From Paenibacillus sp. MMS20-IR301 (GTDB lineage Bacteria; Bacillota; Bacilli; Paenibacillales; Paenibacillaceae), in contig NZ_CP135275.1 of the NCBI RefSeq assembly GCF_032302195.1, positions 1,054,001 through 1,118,000 of the forward strand: a DNA stretch of 64,000 nt, read 5' to 3'. How positions within the stretch are numbered: the stretch's first letter is position 1; every line of letters starts with the position of its first letter. The position numbers were made by a program, and so were the translations under genes. The notes under the pieces were generated by a model that saw nothing but the letters and a program-made list of their open reading frames with translations, made no database searches and was not told where the DNA came from. Positions 8,359-15,965 of this stretch are shown piece after piece.

Positions 8359-9807
8359 ATGAAGAAATTTGCTAGTGTGCTGTTGCTGCTGCTCTTTGTA
8401 TTAATTCTGCCGGAGCATGGACAAGCTGCTTCCGCCGGGTCCAGCAAGATCTTCCTGGATGGACAGGAGCTGACCGCAGGGCAGGATGTTCAGGTGGAGA
8501 ATGTAAACAACTCCATCATGGTGCCCCTAAGAATGATCGCTGAGAACCTTGGATACAAGGTGGACTGGAACCAGACAAGCAAGACCGTTACAATTGAACA
8601 GCAGGGCAAGACGATGCAGCTGATTGTGAATCAGACTGCGGCCTCTGTTGACGGCAAGACCGTAATGCTGACTACCGCCCCGCTCCTGCGCAGCGGTACG
8701 ACTCTTGTGCCCATCCGGTTTATCGGCGAGCAGTTTGGCCTGACGGTGAAGTGGGACAACGTTAATAAGATTGTAGATCTTATTACCCCGGTTACTTCTG
8801 AGCCTAACACGGGTACAGGCGGCAGCGGTGAAGGAGACGGGGGAGACACGGTTGTTGTGCCGCCGAACGGCGGAACAAACGGCCTGAGCATGGTGAACGG
8901 GATCAGCTTTAATGAGAACCGGCTGACGATTGCTTTGGACGGTAACGCCCAGCCTGCTATTTCCAAAGCAGGCAGCCCGGAGCGGCTGATCATTGATCTG
9001 CCGAATGCCACGTTCTCAGATATGTTCGGCACAGGGCAGCAGCTTGACCCGAACCTGAACGGTAAGCTGACGATTACGGATTATCCGGATGTGTCGGGTG
9101 TGCGGTACTCTTTATACAGCACCACTCCATATACCGTGCGTTTTGTAATTGACCTTAACACTCCCAAAAATTATAGTGTTGAAATTTCAGGAGATACCTC
9201 TAAGCTGATTGTTATTGATTTGAATGCGCAGAGTACCGAGGATACCTCTACACAGCCCGGCAACAGCGGGCGGAAGCTGGTTGTCCTTGATGCCGGTCAT
9301 GGTGCCAAGGATTCAGGCGCTGTCGGCGTTACCGGTAAATATGAGAAGAATTTCAATCTGGCCGTCATCTTGAAAGCGGCGGAGTTGCTGAGACAGGAGA
9401 ACAAAATCGACGTAGTGCTGACACGCAGTGATGATACCTTCCTTGAGCTGAAGGACAGAGCAGCGATTGCCAACAACCTCAAGGCTGATTTGTTCATTTC
9501 CGTCCATGCCAACAGCAGCAATTCCTCAGCAGCGAGCGGAACGGAAACATACTACCAGCGGGATGCGAGCAAAGCTCTGGCGAATGTGATGCACAAGTAT
9601 CTCATGCAGGCCACCGGACTTAGTGACCGGGGGGTGCGTTACGGTAACTTCCATGTCATCCGTGAAACGACCATGCCTGCAGTATTGCTTGAAGTGGGCT
9701 ACCTCAGCAACAAGAATGATGAAGCGCTGCTGTTCACAGAGGCACTGCAAAACAATGTCGCTGCTTCGATGGTCAGAGGAATTAAGGAATATCTCGGGAT
9801 TCAATAA
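8359..9807 (+). CDS. N-acetylmuramoyl-L-alanine amidase with stalk and AMIN domains (second paralogue)
   Basis: A 482-residue paralogue of the preceding protein with the same order: signal peptide (1-23), stalk domain (~32-140, with VPLRMIAENLGYKVDW and VPIRFIGEQFGLTVKW), a Gly/Pro linker that is shorter and Gly-rich, an AMIN domain (~175-290), and an Amidase_3 domain (~305-480). Zinc and catalytic motifs are intact: VVLDAGHGAKDSGAVG, SVHANSSNS and VLLEVGYLSNKNDEALL. ATG 8359 sits behind GAGGTGAAG. The two genes look like a tandem duplication that diverged in the linker. Each keeps its own promoter, so they need not be co-transcribed. Confidence 0.94.
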   Translation: MKKFASVLLLLLFVLILPEHGQAASAGSSKIFLDGQELTAGQDVQVENVNNSIMVPLRMIAENLGYKVDWNQTSKTVTIEQQGKTMQLIVNQTAASVDGKTVMLTTAPLLRSGTTLVPIRFIGEQFGLTVKWDNVNKIVDLITPVTSEPNTGTGGSGEGDGGDTVVVPPNGGTNGLSMVNGISFNENRLTIALDGNAQPAISKAGSPERLIIDLPNATFSDMFGTGQQLDPNLNGKLTITDYPDVSGVRYSLYSTTPYTVRFVIDLNTPKNYSVEISGDTSKLIVIDLNAQSTEDTSTQPGNSGRKLVVLDAGHGAKDSGAVGVTGKYEKNFNLAVILKAAELLRQENKIDVVLTRSDDTFLELKDRAAIANNLKADLFISVHANSSNSSAASGTETYYQRDASKALANVMHKYLMQATGLSDRGVRYGNFHVIRETTMPAVLLEVGYLSNKNDEALLFTEALQNNVAASMVRGIKEYLGIQ

Positions 9808-9824
9808 TAACGGGCGGCAGCCAG

Positions 9825-9877
9825 GGCCGCAAAGTCGGCTTGGAGCATACCGTTCAGGTTACAGGGACTTTGCGGCC
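9825..9877. terminator. Strong hairpin between amidase and GerMN genes
   Basis: A perfect 12-bp inverted repeat GGCCGCAAAGTC (9825-9836) / GACTTTGCGGCC (9866-9877) encloses a 29-base loop. No T run follows, so it is either a poor terminator or an mRNA-stability structure. Confidence 0.45.
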
Positions 9878-9912
9878 TTGTACTGCCCATATTCATCTAA
9901 GGGGGTTATGTT

Positions 9913-10557
9913 GTGATGAACAAGAAATGGATATATACAGGTGCAGCTGTGCTGCTGCTATTAGTAATTTCGGGCTGCGGGGATAAGCCTGCTGCTGCCC
10001 CGGCAGATTCAGCGGGGCAAGTAGTCAGCGGAGCAGAAGGAAATGCGGACAGCGGCGGCAATAATACACCGGCAGCTACAAGTACGCCTGAGCCGGCGCC
10101 TCCGGCAGCAACCGAAGCACCGGCAGCTACAGAGAAGCCTGCAGAGCCCGCGAAGCAGAGCCAGACGATCCAGGTCTATTATACCGACCCGCAGCAGAGT
10201 GATCTTGTAGCTGCAGAGGTTCAAGTTAGCTTCACAGATGACAAAGAAAAATTCACGGAAGCCTTCAAAGCGCTGCAGAACAGCAGCAATGCCGACCAGA
10301 TTCCGCTCTGGGGCAAAATTGAACTGAAATCTTTAGAGTTCTCGAATGGACAAATTGTGCTGGATGTTCACAAACCGGATGAAGCACAGCTTGGAGCCGG
10401 CGGTGAGGCGCTGGCCATCAGTGCACTGTCACAGACCTTCTTCCAGTTTGCCGAAGTGAAGAATATTGATGTTCTGGTGGATGGAGAGCAAGTGGACAGC
10501 CTGATGGGCCATGTCGATCTTGTTCATCCGATGACCCGGGAGAATAACGGGCTGTAA
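9913..10557 (+). CDS. GerMN-domain lipoprotein
   Basis: A 214-residue membrane-anchored lipoprotein. The signal peptide ends in the lipobox VISGC (Cys about residue 22). A long Ala/Pro/Thr/Glu-rich linker (~25-80) follows, then a GerMN domain (~85-205, beginning QTIQVYYTDPQQSD). This domain is also found in GerM, a sporulation/germination protein. The start is taken as GTG 9913, with AAGGGGG seven bases upstream; ATG 9916 is the alternative. It follows the two amidase genes, and GerMN and amidase domains often occur together in envelope proteins of Gram-positive bacteria. The exact role here is not known. Confidence 0.88.
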   Translation: MMNKKWIYTGAAVLLLLVISGCGDKPAAAPADSAGQVVSGAEGNADSGGNNTPAATSTPEPAPPAATEAPAATEKPAEPAKQSQTIQVYYTDPQQSDLVAAEVQVSFTDDKEKFTEAFKALQNSSNADQIPLWGKIELKSLEFSNGQIVLDVHKPDEAQLGAGGEALAISALSQTFFQFAEVKNIDVLVDGEQVDSLMGHVDLVHPMTRENNGL

Positions 10558-10638
10558 CAGCTGCACGGAATACGGGTACAAGCTTAGATGGTTTAGCCCA
10601 TGATGAAATCAGATGATCAGAGAGAGGGGAATACCGTA

Positions 10639-13386
10639 TTGTCTCGTCCAAAAAAAGTAAAACGCAGCATTAGATCCTATTCTGCCAAAGCGGTCTCAGC
10701 CGTTCTGGCCGGCACCATGGTACTTGGCGGCGCCGGGGCGGCTTTTGCCGACACCTCTGCAACGGCAGCTCCATCCGCAGCGGTAACTACCCAGACGGCA
10801 GCGGCTGCAAGCATCTTCAGTGATGTCAAATCAGGCTTCTGGGCTGAGAAGCATATCTACAAACTGGCTTCGCAAGGAATTGTAGTCGGCAATAACGGCT
10901 TATTCCGTCCGGGAGACCCGGTTACCCAGCAGGAAGCGGTTCTGATGGCTTTGCGTTTCATGAAGCTGCAGGGCAATGTGAATTTGAACACCGATGCAGC
11001 ACTCCCGACAGATTTTCAGGTATCTAATTATTATAAGCCCTATGTAATTCTTGCTTTCCAGCAGGGCCTGCTCGATAAAACAGTTGAAATGACTGCAGAC
11101 AATCTGAAGACCTCCTGGGGGGAACGGAAGGCCAGCCGGGAGTGGATTGCTGAAATTCTGATCCGGGCGCTTGGGAAAAGTGCACAGGCTGCTGCCGTAG
11201 CCGGAGAACCTACCGGTTTTGCCGATGATTCCAAAGTATCTGCCAGCAAACGCGGATATATTAATACGGCGGTTGATCTGGGGCTGGCTAACGGGCTCGA
11301 CGGAAACCGGTTTGATCCGCAGGGTGCTGTAACCCGGGCACAGCTGGCAACCTTCTTCAGCCGTGCTCAGGCCCACAATACGCTGGAATATGATAATACA
11401 TTCAAGGGCACCGTCAGTGCGCTGAATGCCGGCAAGCTGTCGCTCTACAGCAACGGCAGAACCTCGGAGTTCACGCTTAATGCGAATACGGCTTATTTCA
11501 CCAGTACTTCCGAGACACGTATCTCTCTGAATGAGATTCAGCCATATACCAAGGTTACGGTGATCGGAGCTACATATAATGCAGCTTACGTAGAGCTGAC
11601 TGATCCTACGCAGCAAGTTGACCAGGCAGAGGGTACTTTTGCCAAGATCTCTTCGGGTATTATCTGGGTAGATTCAGCTTTGGGTTATGATCAATATGAA
11701 TATGATGCCGGCACATTATTCAACGATGTAAACGGAACCGTAATCCAGCCTGCAGCCATTACTGCAGGAAGCAAAATCAGAGTAACCCGTGAAACGTACA
11801 GCGGCAATCATAAGGTTATCAAGGTACAAGTGACCTCCGGTGTAGTTAACAAAACGGCTGCAGGCAGCATCCAGAGTGTAGATACGGCAGCCAAGAGCAT
11901 TACGTTCAAGCTTGCAGACGGCACGACAGAAGTCTTCAAATGGGAAGAAGGAGTGTCCCTGTTCAGCTCCCAGAATTCCATTATCGGGCCGGCAGATCTG
12001 AAGGCGGGTGCCGCTGTCTCGTATACGGTCAAGGATAATCTGATCCGTTCCGTAGAGGTAACCTCAGGGATCGAGCGTACAGTCAAGGGCTTCATCTATG
12101 AATTAACCGGTTCAACCATTGTCTATCAAAAAACGGACGGTACCCGTGAGGTCAAGCTGCTGGCAGATAAACCGGCCATTGTGATTCCTAATATTGCGAA
12201 TCCGGCCGCTGCCGATCTGATCGCTGATAAAACAGGCGGTGACAATGTGCAGCTAACGCTGAACAGCAGCGACCAGGTTACCAAGATTGAAGTGTTAAGC
12301 CGGCAGATTGACCAGTTTACCGGGGCTACAGTGGTGGACTTCAATGTTAAGACGCAGCTGCTCACGTTCACTGATTTTAACGGTAAAGCGCATGTAATCA
12401 AGCTGGATACAAGCACAAAGATGGCTTATGACGGGGTCCCGACGACTTCAATTACCAGCATGGGAGCAAGAATGACTGAGAACCGGAAGGTGGATGTTAC
12501 GGCCATCAATGACCGGGCACTGTCGGTTGAGCTGTCCACCAAATATACCGGTACGCTGACTGCAATAAATGCCTCGACCAAAACGATCATCTTTAAACTG
12601 GCTAACGGCCAGCTGATGACGATGGGTTATCCGCAGGCTGTGGATATTTTCGGCAAGACAGGTGCAACCATGTCGGATGTGGCAATAAATGTACCGGTAA
12701 CGGCTGTTCTCACCGGCAATCAGGAGATTATTTCCGTGCTGCGCGTAGCCTCGGCTTCCCAGCATGAGGTGACAGGCGTGAACGCCGGAGCCAATAAACT
12801 TACAGTCAAAGTAACAGGGGGAACCAGTGACCTGTATCTGGCGGCTGTTCCGCTAACCAATGAAGCCGGCCAGAGCATCACGATCAGCGAAATCAAAACA
12901 GGCGATTATGTAAATGTGAATTTTGACGGCTCTACTGTGGTATCCCTGCAGGCGGTTAAACAGTATTCGGGGCAAATCACTTCCTTGGATGCGGCTGCGG
13001 GAACGTTCACCATTAAGGATTATACAGGCGCTTCCCAGCCGTTTAATGCCAGTGCCGGCGTGCAGATTATCCGCGATGGTACAGCTACCACGGCTTTAAG
13101 CGGATTGACGACAGCTGACCGGGTTATTGTGCGTAAGGATGCAAACGGGATTATCAAAATTTCCGTACTCAGCCAGCTCAGCCGGACCTTCTCCCGTTAT
13201 GAGAGTGCAAGCAGTGAGATTCTGACCAAACGGGCCACACTTAATGATACTTACCGCTATGTACTGGCTGCAAATGCATATATTCATCAAGGTGACACGA
13301 CTTTATCCGTGCAATCTCTTAAAGAAAATGATAATATTATAATGTATTTCAATAATGACAAGATCGTAGAAATAGTGAAACAATAA
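10639..13386 (+). CDS. Secreted S-layer-homology (SLH) domain protein with a long beta-rich repeat region
   Basis: A 915-residue surface protein. The start is taken as TTG 10639 behind GAGAGGGGAA, giving a normal signal peptide (SRPKKVKRSIRSY..., cleavage near AAFA). An upstream ATG at 10600 has no ribosome site. Three SLH modules follow (about 57-110, 125-185 and 205-255, with FSDVKSGFWAEKHIY, GLFRPGDPVTQQEAV and NRFDPQGAVTRAQLATFF); these normally bind pyruvylated wall polymer. The rest (~260-915) is built of diverged beta-rich units with recurring patterns such as AAKSITFKLADGTTEVFKW and NASTKTIIFKLANGQL. No enzyme domain is recognisable. It closes the envelope cluster and ends at a strong terminator. 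Confidence 0.92.
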   Translation: MSRPKKVKRSIRSYSAKAVSAVLAGTMVLGGAGAAFADTSATAAPSAAVTTQTAAAASIFSDVKSGFWAEKHIYKLASQGIVVGNNGLFRPGDPVTQQEAVLMALRFMKLQGNVNLNTDAALPTDFQVSNYYKPYVILAFQQGLLDKTVEMTADNLKTSWGERKASREWIAEILIRALGKSAQAAAVAGEPTGFADDSKVSASKRGYINTAVDLGLANGLDGNRFDPQGAVTRAQLATFFSRAQAHNTLEYDNTFKGTVSALNAGKLSLYSNGRTSEFTLNANTAYFTSTSETRISLNEIQPYTKVTVIGATYNAAYVELTDPTQQVDQAEGTFAKISSGIIWVDSALGYDQYEYDAGTLFNDVNGTVIQPAAITAGSKIRVTRETYSGNHKVIKVQVTSGVVNKTAAGSIQSVDTAAKSITFKLADGTTEVFKWEEGVSLFSSQNSIIGPADLKAGAAVSYTVKDNLIRSVEVTSGIERTVKGFIYELTGSTIVYQKTDGTREVKLLADKPAIVIPNIANPAAADLIADKTGGDNVQLTLNSSDQVTKIEVLSRQIDQFTGATVVDFNVKTQLLTFTDFNGKAHVIKLDTSTKMAYDGVPTTSITSMGARMTENRKVDVTAINDRALSVELSTKYTGTLTAINASTKTIIFKLANGQLMTMGYPQAVDIFGKTGATMSDVAINVPVTAVLTGNQEIISVLRVASASQHEVTGVNAGANKLTVKVTGGTSDLYLAAVPLTNEAGQSITISEIKTGDYVNVNFDGSTVVSLQAVKQYSGQITSLDAAAGTFTIKDYTGASQPFNASAGVQIIRDGTATTALSGLTTADRVIVRKDANGIIKISVLSQLSRTFSRYESASSEILTKRATLNDTYRYVLAANAYIHQGDTTLSVQSLKENDNIIMYFNNDKIVEIVKQ

Positions 13387-13415
13387 TTGTTTTGGTGCTT
13401 TTCTGTTAGAAACAC

Positions 13416-13457
13416 CGTCTTGCTCCAGGGGATTAACTGGAGCAAGACGTTTTTTTT
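13416..13457 (+). terminator. Terminator after the SLH gene
   Basis: A perfect 13-bp stem (13416-13428 with 13437-13449) is followed by eight T. Confidence 0.94.
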
Positions 13458-13600
13458 GAAATATAAGATTAGCAGTATGTTCGCTTGAACGCTAAGAAAG
13501 TATACGATATAATGTATTCTTTGCTTATATTTCTCTAGATTTGAGCATGTATATCCGTGAGGCTTCAGGCGGTTATACTTACTTTCGTGGAGGGGACACT

Positions 13601-14311
13601 ATGAAAGCTGCAGAGGTCCGCCACATTCTGGATACCATCGGAGATATGTTTCCTGATGCGCATTGTGAGCTGAACCACAGCAACGCTTTTGAATTAACCA
13701 TTGCAGTGCTGCTCTCGGCCCAATGTACGGACGCAACAGTGAACAAGGTAACCGGGGACCTGTTTCAAAAGTACAAGGCACCGGCCGATTACATCGCAGT
13801 GCCGCTCGAAGAGCTGGAGCAGGATATCCGGCGGATCGGGTTATTCCGCAACAAGGCCAAGCATATTCAGAACCTCTGCTCCATTCTCATTGAGCAATAT
13901 GGCGGAGAGATTCCGGAGGCCCATGATTTGCTGGTAACCTTGCCGGGTGTCGGGCGTAAGACCGCAAATGTGGTTGTGTCCAATGCTTTTGGCGTTCCGG
14001 CTATTGCCGTAGACACGCATGTCGAACGGGTAGCCAAACGGCTCGCGTTAGCAGGCTGGAAAGATTCCGTGCTGGAAGTGGAGAAAAAGCTGATGAAGGC
14101 GGTGCCGCGTGAGGAATGGACGCTGACGCATCACCGGCTGATTTTCTTCGGAAGATATCACTGTAAAGCACAGAATCCTGGATGCCAGGTCTGCCCGCTG
14201 CTGGATGTATGCCGGGAAGGCAAGAAACGTATGAAAACAGCGGTAATCAGGAAAGATAAGGTTCATACGAAACCGAGCAAAGAAGTAGAGATGAAGAAGA
14301 GGATGGGATAG
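13601..14311 (+). CDS. nth: Endonuclease III
   Basis: A bifunctional DNA glycosylase/AP lyase for oxidised pyrimidines in base-excision repair. The 236-residue product carries the helix-hairpin-helix LPGVGRKTANVVVSNAFG with the catalytic Lys, then VDTHVERVAKRL with the catalytic Asp. The C-terminal [4Fe-4S] ligand pattern is complete: C-x6-C-x2-C-x5-C in CKAQNPGCQVCPLLDVC. ATG 13601 (MKAAEVRHILDTIG) sits behind GTGGAGGGG. An upstream in-frame extension to 13541 is not supported by a ribosome site. A basic tail of about 30 residues follows the cluster. The small gene at 14314 begins two bases after its stop. Confidence 0.97.
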   Translation: MKAAEVRHILDTIGDMFPDAHCELNHSNAFELTIAVLLSAQCTDATVNKVTGDLFQKYKAPADYIAVPLEELEQDIRRIGLFRNKAKHIQNLCSILIEQYGGEIPEAHDLLVTLPGVGRKTANVVVSNAFGVPAIAVDTHVERVAKRLALAGWKDSVLEVEKKLMKAVPREEWTLTHHRLIFFGRYHCKAQNPGCQVCPLLDVCREGKKRMKTAVIRKDKVHTKPSKEVEMKKRMG

Positions 14312-14313
14312 AG

Positions 14314-14580
14314 ATGAAGTGCATTTCTGTATACACCGATAATTTTGAAGCTTTTTCCGATATTTTTGACCGTGTGGTGGACAGCCCGATGGAAGAGAAT
14401 GAAGAGCAGGAAGTAGAGGGCATTACCATCAGCCATTCCGGCGACGTGCCTGAGTTTTACCTGGAGCGTATGTCTGTAAAGCCTGAAGTGGTTGTAATGA
14501 AGGACAAGGCCCGCGGCCTCACAATTCTTCAGCACGGCAAAGTATTCGAAATTCTGCTTCCGGTACTGGAAACAGCTTAA
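14314..14580 (+). CDS. Small conserved-looking protein of unknown function
   Basis: The 88-residue product begins MKCISVYTDNFEAFSDIFDR and is acidic in its first half, with alternating hydrophobic residues that suggest a small alpha/beta domain. It has no signal peptide or transmembrane segment. Its ATG lies two bases after the nth stop, with the ribosome site (GAGGATGGGATAG) inside nth, so translation is probably coupled. A terminator follows directly. I do not recognise the family; a regulatory or accessory role to Nth cannot be claimed. Confidence 0.78.
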   Translation: MKCISVYTDNFEAFSDIFDRVVDSPMEENEEQEVEGITISHSGDVPEFYLERMSVKPEVVVMKDKARGLTILQHGKVFEILLPVLETA

Positions 14581-14600
14581 CGCTTGCAGCAGCACAGAAA

Positions 14601-14625
14601 AGCCGGCCCTTGGGCCGGCTTTTTG
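14601..14625 (+). terminator. Terminator after nth operon
   Basis: AGCCGGCCC (14601-14609) and GGGCCGGCT (14612-14620) pair perfectly around a very short loop, followed by TTTTT. Confidence 0.88.
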
Positions 14626-14679
14626 TAAATATAAGAACTTATATGTTTCACGCAATAACTGATCCTTATATTTCTCGCT

Positions 14680-14719
14680 GAAACGGATACCGTCCTTTAA
14701 AGGACGGCGTAGCCGTTTC
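14680..14719. repeat. Palindromic intergenic repeat, copy 2
   Basis: Outer arms GAAACGG (14680-14686) and CCGTTTC (14713-14719) enclose a perfect 18-bp palindrome at 14690-14707. The same outer arms occur at 8191-8231. It lies in the convergent gap between the nth operon and the DUF2812 gene. Confidence 0.6.
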
Positions 14720-14753
14720 CACTTGGTAAGACAAGCATGGAGCGAAGCATAGA

Positions 14754-15311
14754 TCACGATGATAAAGCCCGCAGTCTTAGAGAAAAAGCAGCGTACACCA
14801 TAAGAGACGGAAGGAAGAACATCGCACAGACTATCATGGAGACACGGCTAATGTTGTACAGCAGCGAGTGATCCCAGACCTGGCCCGACAGGTACATCAG
14901 AGTTATGGTGAGGAGAGTCAGCAGCATGACCACGAGCGTGAAAATTTTGCTGCTGCGTGTGATTTTCCGGTATTTCTCAAATAATGTAGTGCGGTCAGAG
15001 TGGATGGGCCTTGTTCCCGGTTCTGCCGCAAAAATATGCATTTCCCCTGCAGAGCAAACCAGATCCCAGCCGCCGGCCGCGAACAGCTCACGGTACTCAT
15101 TCTCCTCCTCTTGTGATACCTGCTGGATATCCAGGCAGTAAATCTGCTTATGTGCTGCACCTTTACGGACAATGAACCCAAACCCGAACCTCGAGAAGCG
15201 CTCCAGATGCCAGCCCTTTTCCGATAACCTGCTCAGCTTATCCATTTCCCTCTGCTCGGCAAAAGCAAGACCGTTAGACAGGATATACCTTGTCTGCTTA
15301 GTGTTCTTCAT
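14754..15311 (-). CDS. DUF2812-type membrane protein paired with a PadR regulator
   Basis: The 185-residue product has a soluble N-terminal domain (~1-115) of the DUF2812 type, typified by REMDKLSRLSEKGWHLERFS and EYRELFAAGGWDLVCS. Two membrane segments follow, about 122-142 and 152-174. Its ATG (15311) begins one base after the padR stop, and its ribosome site GGGAGGAG lies inside padR, so the two are translationally coupled. DUF2812 proteins are commonly encoded next to PadR-type repressors in Firmicutes; their biochemical function is unknown. Family call is from memory of that motif and context. Confidence 0.82.
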   Translation of the reverse strand: MKNTKQTRYILSNGLAFAEQREMDKLSRLSEKGWHLERFSRFGFGFIVRKGAAHKQIYCLDIQQVSQEEENEYRELFAAGGWDLVCSAGEMHIFAAEPGTRPIHSDRTTLFEKYRKITRSSKIFTLVVMLLTLLTITLMYLSGQVWDHSLLYNISRVSMIVCAMFFLPSLMVYAAFSLRLRALSS

Positions 15312-15312
15312 G

Positions 15313-15651
15313 TTAATTCTCCTCCCTGGCTTTCATTTGTGCGATGCTGCCATGCTTCGACATCCTTAACCGCCGCTCGATCTCCGCCTCGACCAGAGCT
15401 GTACCGCTTGCCGTGATCTGATAGGTCTTACGGCGGTCATCTTCATCCTCATTCAAAAGGATGCTGCCTGCTTTCTGCAGCTTCTTAATGAGGGTGTAAA
15501 GGGTTGCCGGACCCATCTTGACCTCGCCTTCGGTCAGCTCTTCAATGTACTTCATAATGGCATAACCGTGCTTCGGGGTCAGCAATGCCAGCAGAATATA
15601 ATAGGCTGAGTCGGAGAGCTGCTCCATCTGGAGGGATTGATTAAAGGCCAT
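15313..15651 (-). CDS. PadR-family transcriptional regulator
   Basis: A 112-residue winged-helix repressor. The PadR signature is clear: DSAYYILLALLTPKHGYAIM, then KMGPATLYTLIKKLQKAGSI and DRRKTYQITASGTALVEAE. This is the short form, with only one C-terminal dimerisation helix. ATG 15651 follows AGGAGG. It heads a two-gene operon with the DUF2812 membrane protein. An array of ATATC/GATAT half-sites just upstream (15690-15751) is the likely autoregulatory operator. Confidence 0.93.
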   Translation of the reverse strand: MAFNQSLQMEQLSDSAYYILLALLTPKHGYAIMKYIEELTEGEVKMGPATLYTLIKKLQKAGSILLNEDEDDRRKTYQITASGTALVEAEIERRLRMSKHGSIAQMKAREEN

Positions 15652-15689
15652 GTTGTACCTCCTGTTCCTTATTTGACAGTGTGCTCATT

Positions 15690-15751
15690 ATATCCATTGT
15701 TGTTATATCTATGATGGTTATATCCGTTATGGATATATCTGCTATGGATAT
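15690..15751 (-). promoter_or_regulatory. PadR operator region of 15-bp tandem repeats
   Basis: Four consecutive 15-bp units each begin ATATC (15690, 15705, 15720, 15735). The last two contain GGAT, so that ATATCC-GTTAT-GGATAT (15720-15736) forms a perfect palindrome. A -10-like TATAAT on the minus strand (15692-15687) overlaps the edge. Probable autoregulatory site for the adjacent PadR. Confidence 0.6.
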
Positions 15752-15965
15752 AGTAAATGATTTGGAATCATCTGTCAAGGCAGCGATTTCTCCCATCGAG
15801 TGGGGTTTCGTGCAGAATGATAGGTGATTTTGTAATTACGGATAGTTGATTTGTGACGATCTGATGATAAAATGTAATTATTCTATTCTTGCAGATACTA
15901 TCATCATACTGATGTAATGATAAACGGATTCACATATTGGAGATTGCAGCAAAGGTGGGGTTGTT

